DNA from: JBCAXA01 sp039183535 | GTDB lineage: Bacteria; Pseudomonadota; Gammaproteobacteria; Steroidobacterales; Woeseiaceae | Assembly (NCBI GenBank): GCA_039183535.1 | Contig: JBCDBO010000011.1 | Location: forward strand, 4,166 to 68,165 | Direction: 5' to 3' | DNA: 64,000 nt | In this document: positions 1 to 9,300 of the stretch, in pieces | Numbering within the stretch: the first letter of the stretch is position 1 | Layout of the letters: each line of letters starts with the position of its first letter | Program-made: the position numbers and the translations under genes | Notes under the pieces: model-generated | Seen by the model: the letters and a program-made list of their open reading frames with translations, nothing else | What the model was told of the DNA's origin: nothing | The model's database searches: none

Positions 1-1
1 G

Positions 2-241
2 GGGTATCTGCAGGTAACGACGGAGACGGTCGACTGGGACAACGGCGACGACCCTATTTTTCGAACCATTGTTCCACTGAGCGAGATGGAACAGCGCCGT
101 TTGCTGCGCGATCAGCCGCCCTCCGAGCTGGATTTGTTGCGCATCGGAGCGCAGCGACCGTCGTTATGGTACGACCACGCCAGCGGCGAAGAGGCGAGCG
201 TGTATTGGGGGCGGGGGATGCGGGTCGGTCCGCACGATTGA
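2..241 (+). CDS. C-terminal fragment of an unidentified protein
   Basis: An open frame enters from the left edge and ends at TGA 239-241, giving the last 79 residues of a protein whose start lies outside the window. The fragment is polar and rich in Trp, Tyr and Asp, with no membrane segment or motif I recognise. It converges on the kinase gene that ends at 493, with about 250 bp between them. The frame has no internal stop and codon use looks normal for this DNA, so I read it as a real gene end, but the family cannot be named from this piece. Confidence 0.55.
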   Translation, partial: GYLQVTTETVDWDNGDDPIFRTIVPLSEMEQRRLLRDQPPSELDLLRIGAQRPSLWYDHASGEEASVYWGRGMRVGPHD

Positions 242-492
242 CGGCCACACAGGCACTTACTAGCTTTCGCCACTACGGCTTTCCGCCAGTAATCGCTAAT
301 GTCGCGGCCAAAATAGAGTAGTCGTTAGCCTAATTAGGGCGGACCGGCGGTGCGCCGGCTGGACGTATTCTTGCATTCGCCAACCGCCTCTCGCTTGCGA
401 ATACCGAGTGCGGCCGCTAATCATTGCCACGATACGCTGCCATGATCGTTCGCTGTCAGACCTTACGTTTTCGTGTGGGCGTCGGGAGATTG

Positions 493-2958
493 TCAGTCGG
501 TAAAGGCATCTGCGGCGTCGCGAATTCTTGTCGCTTCCGCAAGTCGCCAAGGTTGTACGTTTACCTCTTCCCGCCGAATTTTCGAACCGGCGGCAGCCAA
601 CGCCCTTGCGACCTCAGCATTGCCAGCGGCGAGTTCTGCCTCGGCGCGCCAGAGCGTGACGTCAGACGCCCATTGATTGCCGGGCGATGTCCACTGCGGT
701 CCTGACTGAATGAGCGTGTAGGCTTCCCGCAGATTATCGGTGGCCTCGTCGATCATTCCTGTTTCCAATAGGGCTTTGCCGAGTATCGATTGAACTCGCC
801 CGGCCGCTGGCGTCTGTTCGCCAACCGTCGCTTGCATTCGGCGAAGTATGTCGGGTAGGGCGCGCAGCGCTTGCTCGCTATTGCCCAAGTAAACATTGGC
901 GCGGGCGAGATTGATTTCCAATGCAAGTCGAGTAAACGAGTCGTTGGGCAATGCGCCTTCAGCAATCTTAGTGGCCTCGAGCAGCGCCGATTTTGCCGTG
1001 TCGAACTGTCCAAGAGCGATGTAAGCGGCGGCCACGTTAAGCTGCGCGGACACCAGGCCCACATAGTCGTCACCGAAGCGTTGCTTCGTCCGCTCGATAC
1101 ATTTGGTGTATGTCGCAATCGCATCATGGAGGCGCCCAAGTCCGTCATAGGAGTAACCGAGGTTGCAAAGTACGGTGATAGCGCTCGTGCGCAGGGTGTA
1201 GCCGTTCTCTTCAGCGATCTGCAGTGCTTCTTCTTTAAGTCTCGCGCCGCGCTCGAAATCGCGATTAGCTTCGTGGACGGAGGCGAGGTTGGACAGGTGA
1301 ACGTATTTCAAATAGACATCGTTCGGCGCCAGTGCCGCTAGTATTTCGCCCTTTCGTTCCAGGTTGTCGATGCTAATCTGTATTTGTTCTTTGGTTTGGC
1401 CCCCAGTCGGGTATAGCAGTGGCGTGGATCCCAGTACATCTGCGAAAGCCAGCGTATCGTCCATACCGAGCGCCTGGTATTCCGCAATAGCCCGTTGCAT
1501 AACCTCGCGGGCGCGGTCGTAGTCGCCAATCGATGTGTACATAGGGCCAATGTCGCCGAGGGCCAATGCACGTTTTTCGTGTGGCATTGGCTTCGTCGTG
1601 TCATGGTAGTCCAGGACTCGCTCCGCGAACATAAGCGCCTTTTCGGAATCCCCCAGGCCCTGGTAGCCCGACGCAATCAACGCCATGATGTCGTGACGTA
1701 TCTCGTGCGAGGTCTGGAGTTCGCGGTCTATCCGTAGCGCGGCTTCATCCATGACGTCGCGAAGCGTGATGTCGACGTTACCGGCGACCTCTGGATCAAC
1801 GCGATCAAAAAGACTACGGACGAAAGTTGCTGTTTCGTTGGCACGTCGTGCTTCAACGGTAGCCTGTGAATACTGCCACCAAGTGGCTGCGAGACCGGTA
1901 CTGAGACTCGCAACAACGGCGGCAATCGCCGTTACGACGAGCCGGTTCCGACCAAGGAACTTGCGAAATACGTAGCGCGTTTCGTTGCGGCGTGAGCTGA
2001 TTGGATAGCCGTCGAGATAGGCGGCTATCTCTAGCCGTAGTGCATCGACAGACGCGAATCGATCCGTGGCCGATGCGGCCGTGCATTGCTCGATGACTAA
2101 ACTCAGATCGTGCGATACAACGGCGTTGCCGCCGCTCAGCAGTGTGCGCAACAGACAACCGAGCGCGTAGATGTCGCTGGCTACCGAATGCGGCTGGCCG
2201 CTCTTTAACTCTGGGGCAGCGTAGCCGGCAGAAAATCCCGTCGGGTGGCCGTCGTAGGATTTTCCCGTCCATTTGCCCACACCAAAATCTAATAGGCGGG
2301 CTCGATCATCGGCGACCAGAATGTTCGCTGGTTTGACGTCACCGTGAACAACAAACGACTGATGGCAATACGAGACCGCATCACAGACTTGTAGAAAAAC
2401 GGCCAGGCGGCGAGCTTCGGAAAGCGGCGCGCAATAGATATCAATTGGCTCGCCAGCAACATACTCCATAACGAAGTACGGCATGTCATCGCCGGTGACC
2501 CCGGCATCGATAATCCTCGCAATGTTTGGGTGCTCCAGTCGCGCTAAGTTCGACCGTTCGTCGAGAAAGAGTTGGCGCTGTTTCTCGGTGTGTTGAAACC
2601 GTGGCAGAAACTTTACGGCGACCGTTTGCTCATAAACGCCGTCGCAGCGTTCCGCCTTAAATACAATCCCCATACCGCCCCGATCGACTAGGGCCGTGAT
2701 CTTGAATGGCCCAACCTCTGAGCCGACTCGGTCGAGGTCTTCTTTCAAGAGCATTTCGCTGAATAGAGACGGTGCGGTCTGGTCGATGCTGTACGGTGCC
2801 GACTGGTCATCCAGCGCGAGGTTGAGGAGTCGTTCGAGTCGCTGTGCGGCCTCAGGATGATCGCTTGCAACAGTCTGCAACATAGTGGCACGAGCGCTTG
2901 GCGATGCTGCGAGCAAGTCGTCCAGCGCCTTCTCGAAATTGAAGTTGCTAGGCGGCAA
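493..2958 (-). CDS. Membrane-anchored Ser/Thr protein kinase with TPR sensor region
   Basis: An 821-residue Hanks-type kinase. The Gly-rich loop (GGMG near residue 94), VAVK with catalytic Lys116, HGDVKPANIL around 205-212 and DFG at 224-226 are visible. The catalytic loop reads HGD rather than HRD, so it is a non-RD kinase. After the kinase domain comes one hydrophobic segment (about 335-358), then a long helical region with tetratricopeptide-like repeats to the C terminus, probably a protein-binding or sensor part. The start is TTG, supported by AAAGGA six bases upstream; no ATG fits. It lies 70 bp downstream of an ECF sigma factor gene on the same strand. In known pairs such as EcfP/PknT of Vibrio parahaemolyticus the kinase activates the sigma factor by phosphorylation; the same role here is inference. 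Confidence 0.9.
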   Translation of the reverse strand: MPPSNFNFEKALDDLLAASPSARATMLQTVASDHPEAAQRLERLLNLALDDQSAPYSIDQTAPSLFSEMLLKEDLDRVGSEVGPFKITALVDRGGMGIVFKAERCDGVYEQTVAVKFLPRFQHTEKQRQLFLDERSNLARLEHPNIARIIDAGVTGDDMPYFVMEYVAGEPIDIYCAPLSEARRLAVFLQVCDAVSYCHQSFVVHGDVKPANILVADDRARLLDFGVGKWTGKSYDGHPTGFSAGYAAPELKSGQPHSVASDIYALGCLLRTLLSGGNAVVSHDLSLVIEQCTAASATDRFASVDALRLEIAAYLDGYPISSRRNETRYVFRKFLGRNRLVVTAIAAVVASLSTGLAATWWQYSQATVEARRANETATFVRSLFDRVDPEVAGNVDITLRDVMDEAALRIDRELQTSHEIRHDIMALIASGYQGLGDSEKALMFAERVLDYHDTTKPMPHEKRALALGDIGPMYTSIGDYDRAREVMQRAIAEYQALGMDDTLAFADVLGSTPLLYPTGGQTKEQIQISIDNLERKGEILAALAPNDVYLKYVHLSNLASVHEANRDFERGARLKEEALQIAEENGYTLRTSAITVLCNLGYSYDGLGRLHDAIATYTKCIERTKQRFGDDYVGLVSAQLNVAAAYIALGQFDTAKSALLEATKIAEGALPNDSFTRLALEINLARANVYLGNSEQALRALPDILRRMQATVGEQTPAAGRVQSILGKALLETGMIDEATDNLREAYTLIQSGPQWTSPGNQWASDVTLWRAEAELAAGNAEVARALAAAGSKIRREEVNVQPWRLAEATRIRDAADAFTD

Positions 2959-3028
2959 TTCTGGTCCTTTGGTGCGCGATAGAAGCCTTCTTGGTCATAC
3001 GATAAATGACGTTGAAGACCGCCAATGC

Positions 3029-3589
3029 TTAATCGCTCGTCAAGTAGTCACCGACGAAGGCGCGGGCTTTCATCCAATTGCGCTGCGCGGAACGTATTGA
3101 GGTTCCGGTGGCTGCAGCGAGCTCCGCATCGGTGAGGCCGGTAAAGAACTTGAGCTCGAAGACGTCGGCGAGACTTTGGCTATGTGCAGCGAGTTTATCA
3201 ATGGCTTCATTAATGAGCAGAACTTGCTCAGCTTCTGACGCTACAGCGGCGTCGCTTTCTTCTAATTCGACGTGAGCCATATCCCCGCCGCGTTTGTCGG
3301 CGTTCCGCGTGCGGGCATAGTCTACGATGATCTGGCGCATCGCTCGTGACGCGATGTTCAGCAAATGCGCACTGTTTTCGGCGGCGCCAAGCGATCGGCG
3401 CATTTTCAAATACGCTTCGTTGACGACCGCCGTGGTCTGCAGGGTTGGATTACCGCCAATGTTCTTGCGAATGCGATGGGCGACCCGTCGTAACTCCGAG
3501 TACAGCAGCTCCATCGCATGATCGTACGCAGCGTCATCGCCTTCCCGGTGCGCTTCAACAAGCTGCGTAATTCCGTCCACCTCTGTCAA
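3029..3589 (-). CDS. ECF-type RNA polymerase sigma factor
   Basis: A 186-residue sigma factor of the Sigma70_ECF (TIGR02999-like) type. The N-terminal half has the region 2 helices (ELLYSELRRVAHRIR, then VVNEAYLKMRRS and the DYARTRNADKRGG stretch). The C-terminal half is the region 4 helix-turn-helix (FFTGLTDAELAAATGTSIRSA). The start is TTG at 3589 with GGAGG seven bases upstream; a GTG at 3580 is an alternative. It is the first gene of a two-gene unit with the TPR kinase and is divergent from the exported-protein array starting at 3754. The 164-bp divergent gap must carry both promoters. No anti-sigma factor gene is adjacent, in keeping with kinase-controlled ECF groups. Confidence 0.88.
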   Translation of the reverse strand: MTEVDGITQLVEAHREGDDAAYDHAMELLYSELRRVAHRIRKNIGGNPTLQTTAVVNEAYLKMRRSLGAAENSAHLLNIASRAMRQIIVDYARTRNADKRGGDMAHVELEESDAAVASEAEQVLLINEAIDKLAAHSQSLADVFELKFFTGLTDAELAAATGTSIRSAQRNWMKARAFVGDYLTSD

Positions 3590-3753
3590 CCAGAGTCCTC
3601 CCAGAGCGATTCGACCCTAGTGAAGCGCAAGGAAAAACCCGCCGCAAGCGTTTTTCTTGCAAAAAAATTGGCGGACTTGTGAGCTGCGCTACGTATCTCT
3701 AAGTGACGTCCCGGTTTGGGATGCTCGACGGGGTAAAAAGGAGGAACGGTGCT

Positions 3754-4461
3754 ATGTCTAGGTTGTCGCTATTGGCACGCGGGTGGGTTGCTGGTGGGGC
3801 TGTGCTTGCGCTCTTTGTCGTTGCTGCACATGCCCAACAAACCATCGACGCAGAGATTGAGCAGGCGATCGCTGCGATGCGTGCAGCGGGGCAGTCGGAG
3901 CAGCAGATAGCGGATTTTGTTAAGGCCATGGACCAAGTGCGCGCGATGAGCGTACCGCCTCCACAGGCTACCGGTCGTCAGGCGAATGACATTCAGGCCG
4001 CGACGGGAATGACGGACGAGGAAATGGCGCTCGTGGGTCCGATGGCCAACGCGATTAAGGCGCGTCAGGACCAGCAAATCGGCGAGATGCTGCAACGTGA
4101 TATCGACGCGTTCGAGAAACGGTACGCCCACAAGCCGGAGATTGCCGTTACGTTCGATGGTAACGACATCACGATGAAGCGCATCGATTGCCAAGGCGGA
4201 GACGCGTTCAACGTCTCGGCGCAAGCGGCTCCCACCGTTCATCACCAGGCGGGAATGATGATCAGCGCGCACCGCGGCTGGAGTGTTTCACAGAACAAAT
4301 GGCTCGCCATGATTGGTGTCCAACAAGGCGGCAACAACTATCGCGCCGACCTGCCAGTTAGTGCGATTAGCGAGACACGCGTTCATTTTGACGGTGTAGT
4401 CACGTCGAGTCGCGGTGATAGCAAACGCTTAGTGTTTACCGCATCGTGTGAGCCGTCATGA
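3754..4461 (+). CDS. Exported protein with two-cysteine LpqH-like C-terminal domain (array member 1)
   Basis: A 235-residue secreted protein. The ATG at 3754 is preferred over 3703 because AAAGGAGGA lies just upstream and the signal peptide then begins properly (MSRLSLLARG, a hydrophobic run, cleavage after AHA). A helical, Gln/Glu-rich stretch (about 30-110) follows. The C-terminal half starts with VTFDGND, has a Cys in RIDCQGG and ends in FTASCEPS. This plan (strand with a DG turn, first Cys shortly after, last Cys two to four residues from the C terminus) recurs in the next four genes. It resembles the fold plan of mycobacterial LpqH, but no search was possible. The next gene overlaps by ATGA. 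Confidence 0.75.
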   Translation: MSRLSLLARGWVAGGAVLALFVVAAHAQQTIDAEIEQAIAAMRAAGQSEQQIADFVKAMDQVRAMSVPPPQATGRQANDIQAATGMTDEEMALVGPMANAIKARQDQQIGEMLQRDIDAFEKRYAHKPEIAVTFDGNDITMKRIDCQGGDAFNVSAQAAPTVHHQAGMMISAHRGWSVSQNKWLAMIGVQQGGNNYRADLPVSAISETRVHFDGVVTSSRGDSKRLVFTASCEPS

Positions 4462-4913
4462 GACGGGTCACTCCAACTGTAATCGCGATGTTTGCACTAG
4501 TAATCACCGCCTGCGGATCTGGCTCATCCGACTCGCTCAGCGGAACGAACGGCAAGCGAGACGCCAGTAAGGGTTCGGGCAAAGGCACTGCGACGTTAGA
4601 CGGCGTCAGCGAGACGTTGGAAACGTGGCCGGTCATGTGCGGGCTTACCCGCGACGGCAACAGCTTCGTTATGCGCGGCGGCTCACCGGACGGCGACGAC
4701 AACCCAAGAAACAACGTTCTCAACTTATCAATCGGCGGCGAGAAACAACCCCGGCCTCTCGTTAGCATCGTCTACAACCCGCCGGGCGACGATACGCGTG
4801 AAGAGTCCGTCACGCTGACCGGCGATGACGCCGTATGGATCGATGGACTCCGTTTCACATGGACGGGGCAGACGCGCAGCGGCAAGACGCTGGAAGTGGA
4901 CATCGAATGCTAG
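4458..4913 (+). CDS. Lipoprotein with LpqH-like domain (array member 2)
   Basis: A 151-residue lipoprotein. The N terminus has a hydrophobic run ending in the lipobox VITAC, then a Ser/Gly-rich linker. The mature part starts GTATLDGVSETLE, has a Cys in WPVMCGLT, and ends FTWTGQTRSGKTLEVDIEC with the last residue a cysteine. This is the member closest to the LpqH pattern (strand with DG, first Cys, a 'TG' strand and a terminal strand ending in Cys). Its ATG overlaps the previous stop (ATGA), and its own stop overlaps the next start, so translation is coupled. A disulfide between the two mature-part cysteines is likely but inferred. Confidence 0.8.
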   Translation: MRRVTPTVIAMFALVITACGSGSSDSLSGTNGKRDASKGSGKGTATLDGVSETLETWPVMCGLTRDGNSFVMRGGSPDGDDNPRNNVLNLSIGGEKQPRPLVSIVYNPPGDDTREESVTLTGDDAVWIDGLRFTWTGQTRSGKTLEVDIEC

Positions 4914-5362
4914 GTAAACGACTAACGCTTGCAACTTTGCTGGGCCTAACACTGTCTGGCGCATTCACCGCGTGTACGAAGGGGCAGTCAGCAGCGAAGC
5001 GTGAGGCCGTTATTCGGGTCGACTATTTAGACACAACGTTCAATTTCACGATGAATGAAAACGCGGACTGCGGCACGCTTGACGATGGTCTGCCGTACGT
5101 CGAAGCGAAATGGCTCCAAGAACCGTCTTTCGAAAAGGAGCCGCCGTTTTTCATTCAGGGGCGTGGCGGTTGGACAGGCAACACTTATGAAGAACCGCAC
5201 ACATGGATCTTCGGTGTCTACGCGACCGGCAACCGTACGCAGGAACTAGGCTTTGCGATCTACGGGGAAGAGCTCCCTGGGTTCGGTGCAGACAACGTTT
5301 TTCGCTGGTCAGGTGTGACACCGCTTGGTCAAGAAATGACTGTGGAGGTGATCTGCCCATGA
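4907..5362 (+). CDS. Lipoprotein with LpqH-like domain (array member 3)
   Basis: A 151-residue lipoprotein. The start at 4907 gives a clean lipoprotein signal (MLGKRLTLATLLGL, lipobox FTAC); a longer frame from 4835 would run through the upstream gene and lacks a signal. The mature part has the array plan: VIRVDYLDTTFNF, a Cys in ADCGTLDD, a Trp- and Gly-rich middle and the end FRWSGVTPLGQEMTVEVICP. The start lies seven bases inside the end of the previous gene and the stop overlaps the next start as ATGA. No enzyme motif is present. Confidence 0.78.
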   Translation: MLGKRLTLATLLGLTLSGAFTACTKGQSAAKREAVIRVDYLDTTFNFTMNENADCGTLDDGLPYVEAKWLQEPSFEKEPPFFIQGRGGWTGNTYEEPHTWIFGVYATGNRTQELGFAIYGEELPGFGADNVFRWSGVTPLGQEMTVEVICP

Positions 5363-5817
5363 TGTTCTTTGTAAGGAATCGATGTTGTGCGGTCTGGGTG
5401 GCATCTACGTGTTTGCTATGCGCTTGTGGTAGCGACATGGTCTCACCATCAAACGCAGCGCAAACCAACGTAGCGGCCACCGTCGAGTTCTCGCTGCATA
5501 ATCAATCGGTGTCACTGCCGGTATTGATTTCCTGCACCGACGGCGTTTATGGCGTTGGTCTGCGTGCACAGGCGACGCCGGGAAAAGACGCAACGGTTGA
5601 TGTTCTGCGATGGACGGGGTCCCCACCCGACGAGGAAGGTTTAAAAGCGGTTATCAGCTACGACGTGGCGGGCGGACGCTATCTCGCGAGTGACGATGTC
5701 AGTCGCGACGGCGAGTGGCTGTCCTGGTCGGGCGAATTCACATTTCTGAAGAAGACGGATACCGGGTCCCGTAAAGCAGGCAAGGTGCCGGCTTCAGTGC
5801 GTTTCAAGTGTTCGTAA
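5359..5817 (+). CDS. Lipoprotein with LpqH-like domain (array member 4)
   Basis: A 152-residue lipoprotein. The start at 5359 (double Met) is chosen because GTGGAGG lies upstream, it overlaps the previous stop as ATGA, and the protein then begins with a lipoprotein signal with lipobox LLCAC. The mature part reads ATVEFSLHNQSVSLP, has a Cys in VLISCTDG, a WSGEF strand near the end and terminates VRFKCS, again the two-cysteine plan of the array. No other domain is recognised. Confidence 0.78.
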   Translation: MMFFVRNRCCAVWVASTCLLCACGSDMVSPSNAAQTNVAATVEFSLHNQSVSLPVLISCTDGVYGVGLRAQATPGKDATVDVLRWTGSPPDEEGLKAVISYDVAGGRYLASDDVSRDGEWLSWSGEFTFLKKTDTGSRKAGKVPASVRFKCS

Positions 5818-5884
5818 AACACACACACGTTAGCGACGAGTGCGTACTCACACTTACTGGCTATGACTCAGTGCCGAGATTGAA

Positions 5885-6367
5885 ATGCGACGCGGATTAA
5901 TCGTCGTTGGTGTATTGCTGGTTATAGCTCTCGCGGTGTTTGGCTTTCGAACCTACAGACCCGCGGAATCCGCTAGGGAACTTCACGGTGCCGAGAGTAC
6001 GACTGGCGCGTTGTCGCGAGAGATGGCTACTGTTTCGAATGAATCATCGAACACCGTCACGTTCGACGGGCAAGTTTATGCGCTTAGCGTCTTGGAACCG
6101 TGTGGAATCGGTTCGGACGGACAGCTACACCTTGTCGCTGTAACCGTGAACGATTATGGGTCAGTGCAGCCAGGCGGCCCGCAGTTTTCAGTTCAAAGTG
6201 GGCCGTGGGAAACCACTGCATACTTTTTTGCCGGCTCAGGAGAGGTTCGCGCACTTTCTCAGCGCGGTAACAAACGAATGACACTTGACGCGGGTCGCCT
6301 GCGCATTGACGGCCGAACCGATGGTGTTGACGCCGGCGCCATGAGTGTCGACCTAGCTTGCCCGTAG
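5885..6367 (+). CDS. Membrane-anchored protein with LpqH-like domain (array member 5)
   Basis: A 160-residue protein with an N-terminal hydrophobic helix (about residues 5-21) and no lipobox Cys, so probably anchored by an uncleaved helix. The soluble part contains NTVTFDGQVYALSVLEPCG and ends RIDGRTDGVDAGAMSVDLACP, which matches the DG strand, first Cys and terminal Cys plan of the four upstream genes. A 67-bp gap separates it from member 4, so it may still be in the same transcript. It is followed after 19 bp by the large secreted vWD protein, which suggests one export-related unit. Confidence 0.72.
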   Translation: MRRGLIVVGVLLVIALAVFGFRTYRPAESARELHGAESTTGALSREMATVSNESSNTVTFDGQVYALSVLEPCGIGSDGQLHLVAVTVNDYGSVQPGGPQFSVQSGPWETTAYFFAGSGEVRALSQRGNKRMTLDAGRLRIDGRTDGVDAGAMSVDLACP

Positions 6368-6386
6368 AGCCAACCGCGGAGTAACT

Positions 6387-9300
6387 ATGCGACTGCTACG
6401 CCTTTTGATCGCACTAATCGTGTTTCCGGCCGATGTATACGCGCAGACGGCAGCAATAACGAATATCGCTGTGATCGACGGAAAAGTGTTACCTGGTCAA
6501 ACGATAACGGTCGAGTATACGGTCACGTTCGATCGAGTTGTCGAGTATGGAAAAACCGAGATGGATTCGGTCCAGTTTGCCGATGGCGCAGGGAGTGTTT
6601 GGTATAAAGTAGATGCAAATAGTCAAGACACGGCAGGCCCCTACAACGCCGTAACAGCAATCATCGGACCCGAAAACCAAATACGACACCGTTATCAAAT
6701 GTACGTTAGCGATCTTTCGTTTATTGACTGTGGTGACGACAGCCGCTGTCTGCCTTTTCTCGTTGAGGTATTTGTGGCGAATGCGTATGGGCAGCATAGA
6801 GTGCAAATTGCTCGCAAAACCGAACGTATTCCCATTTACTCGCCGCCTATCAGCGAGGATCAACTTGCCACACGAGATGTGATTGACCCAGGCAACTCCG
6901 CAGACATTGATCCGAGTGCAACTAATCCGATCAACCTCGGTCCCGGCGATTGGGGGCTGGAAAAAGTCGAGTTAATTGACGCCGAGAGCGATCAAGTCGT
7001 TTCGAGCCTTGCAGCCGGCCAGCTGTTCCGCTTCAGGGTTACACTTGATGCGCCGCTCGTTAAAGAACGATTCCCAGCAATTCTGTACCGCTTTCTCCGT
7101 ACCGAGCGCAAGCATTGGACGTTGCTGCCGATCAATGCACAGAACGCATCAAGCGCGGGTGGTGGCCTCTCACACGTAGGGGAACTACGCATCGAGGATG
7201 CGGTTAATAACGAACGCTGGGAAATGGAATTTAAGCTAATCCCCGATTTGCAGTCGAGAGACGTCCAAATCAGCGACTCCGCGGTCTTTGAGGATGGCAA
7301 TGTCCAGAACAATCAAATAACGCTGAGTATTCCGATCGAGCCACCGCTCGATCTAAGGGTCGATAGCGTCCAACCCGTTGGCAACGTCCACGCAGGTCAG
7401 TACTCGCCTGGGGATACCGTTAGTCTGCGTGTCCATCTCAACAAATCTGGCGCCGGCGAAGTGCCTTCGGACCTTGGGGTAACGCTGGTTACCGGTTACG
7501 CGCAGCAGCCGACATACACACTACCCGTACCCGCGTTTTCTGATCCGGGCGGCGGCGTGTCCTTTACGTTCGACGATGTCCGAATCCCTGAAGAGGACTT
7601 TCGTTTCGCCTTTTCAACAGACGAGAACGGCTCAGTATGGAACCTGCTTGCATTTCTACATGTCGGGGGTGGAGGTGCGACTCGCGATGCAGACCCGTCG
7701 AATGATCGGCTCAAGTTCTCCATACCGATAAGGACAACTCAAGAGCAACCTGCGGCGCCGTCTGACCCCACAGTTTCGTTATGCCGCGCCAGGTGCTACG
7801 AGAGATGTGAAGGCATCGGATACCGGGCGGGAAGCGTACTGGGCTCGGCGTGTTCACGGTGGCCGGCTTTGGCGGTGTGTGCGTCACAACGCAACGCGAC
7901 ATTAGGCCAAGTTCAATACTGTAAACGTGCAGCGTGTTCCACATCGGAGGCAATGCAGACGTGTGAGCCAACAGGATTAACCCTAGGTAGCGGCGCTGGC
8001 TCTGGCGGCGGTGATTCCGGCAACGGCGGCGCGGGTGGCGGCGGTTCCGATGGTGGCGGTGGTCCCGACGGCGGAGGCCCGGATGGCGGCGGTCCCGGTG
8101 GCGGTGGTCCCGACGGTGGTGGCGGCTCCGACGGCGGCGGCCCCGACGGCGGTGGCCCCGACGGCGGTGGTCCCAATGGCGGTGGCCCCCATGGCGGTGG
8201 CCCCGATGGCGGTGGCGGTTCCGGCGGCGGTGTGATCCCGCCCAGGTGCTATTGGCACGCTTGCGGTTGGGGCGACCCGCACCTGATTTCGTTCGATGGC
8301 GTCAAGTTCGATTTTCAGGGCGCTGGCGAATACTGGCTCGCCCGCACGCGCGACGGTGAGTACGGTGTGCAGGCACGGATGGAGGCATCCGGGAGTTCGG
8401 TATCAGTTGTTTCAGCGCTAGCGATTAAGTCGGGCAACAACCGGATAATGATTCGCAATCACAAGCCGAACCCCATCTCAATCGATGGCGAGCCGCTGTC
8501 GATAGAACCCGGCTTGTACAACGCGTTTTCCGATGAGCGCGGCCTTTACATCGTCCGTCGATCTCTTCGGGATTACACCATTGTGTTACCGAACGATTTG
8601 AAGGTGCGTGTCACGACAGGTTATGCGGCGATGTCCTTCGACATCAGTGCACCCGACATTGTTTCGATGGGCTTAGATGGGTTGCTGGGTTCGGCGGATA
8701 ACGACCCCGCCAACGACGCCATTCTTGCGAACGGGGCCGTGCTAAGCGGTGCATTGTCCAGCCTAGCGCGCGAAGACTTGTACGATCGGTTAGGCAACTC
8801 GTGGCGCGTAACGGGTGCCGACAGCGTATTCGATTACGACGAAGGAAAGTCAGCAGACGACTACAACGTTCTCTCGTTTCCAGAGCGCGTGTTGTCGACC
8901 ACGGATTTGGAAGCTGATGTTCGCCAGCGTGCCGAGAAGCTTTGCCGCGAACCCGGTGTTGTAGTGGCCGGTCTGCTAAACGATTGTATCTACGACGTAG
9001 GGTTCAGTGGCGATGAGCGGTTCGCTGATGACTATGTAAATGCGGCTACCAGTATCTCTTTACCAGCGCTCGGCAACGAAGCCCGTTTGACTGCGCCACA
9101 AACCGTGCAGATCGGCTCGCAAGTGCGAGTCGGATGGGTCGGGCCAGCGAATAACGGCGACTTCATTAGTTTGGCACGCGCGAACGAACCGGGTGGGCGG
9201 TACGAGAGTTGGGCAGGTGCGGCTGGCGCAGCCGTATCGCTGACAGCACCGAGCGCTCCCGGTGAATACGAAGTCCGGTACGTGCGTTATGAAAACCGAG

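Noticed and set aside
871..1341. 156-codon plus-strand ORF inside the first kinase gene
   Set aside because: It is antisense to the TPR region and has no ribosome site or family.
7913..8282. Overlapping ORFs on both strands in the GGGPDGGG hinge
   Set aside because: Low-complexity repeat DNA keeps every frame open; the products are monotonous Gly/Pro or Ala/Thr strings.
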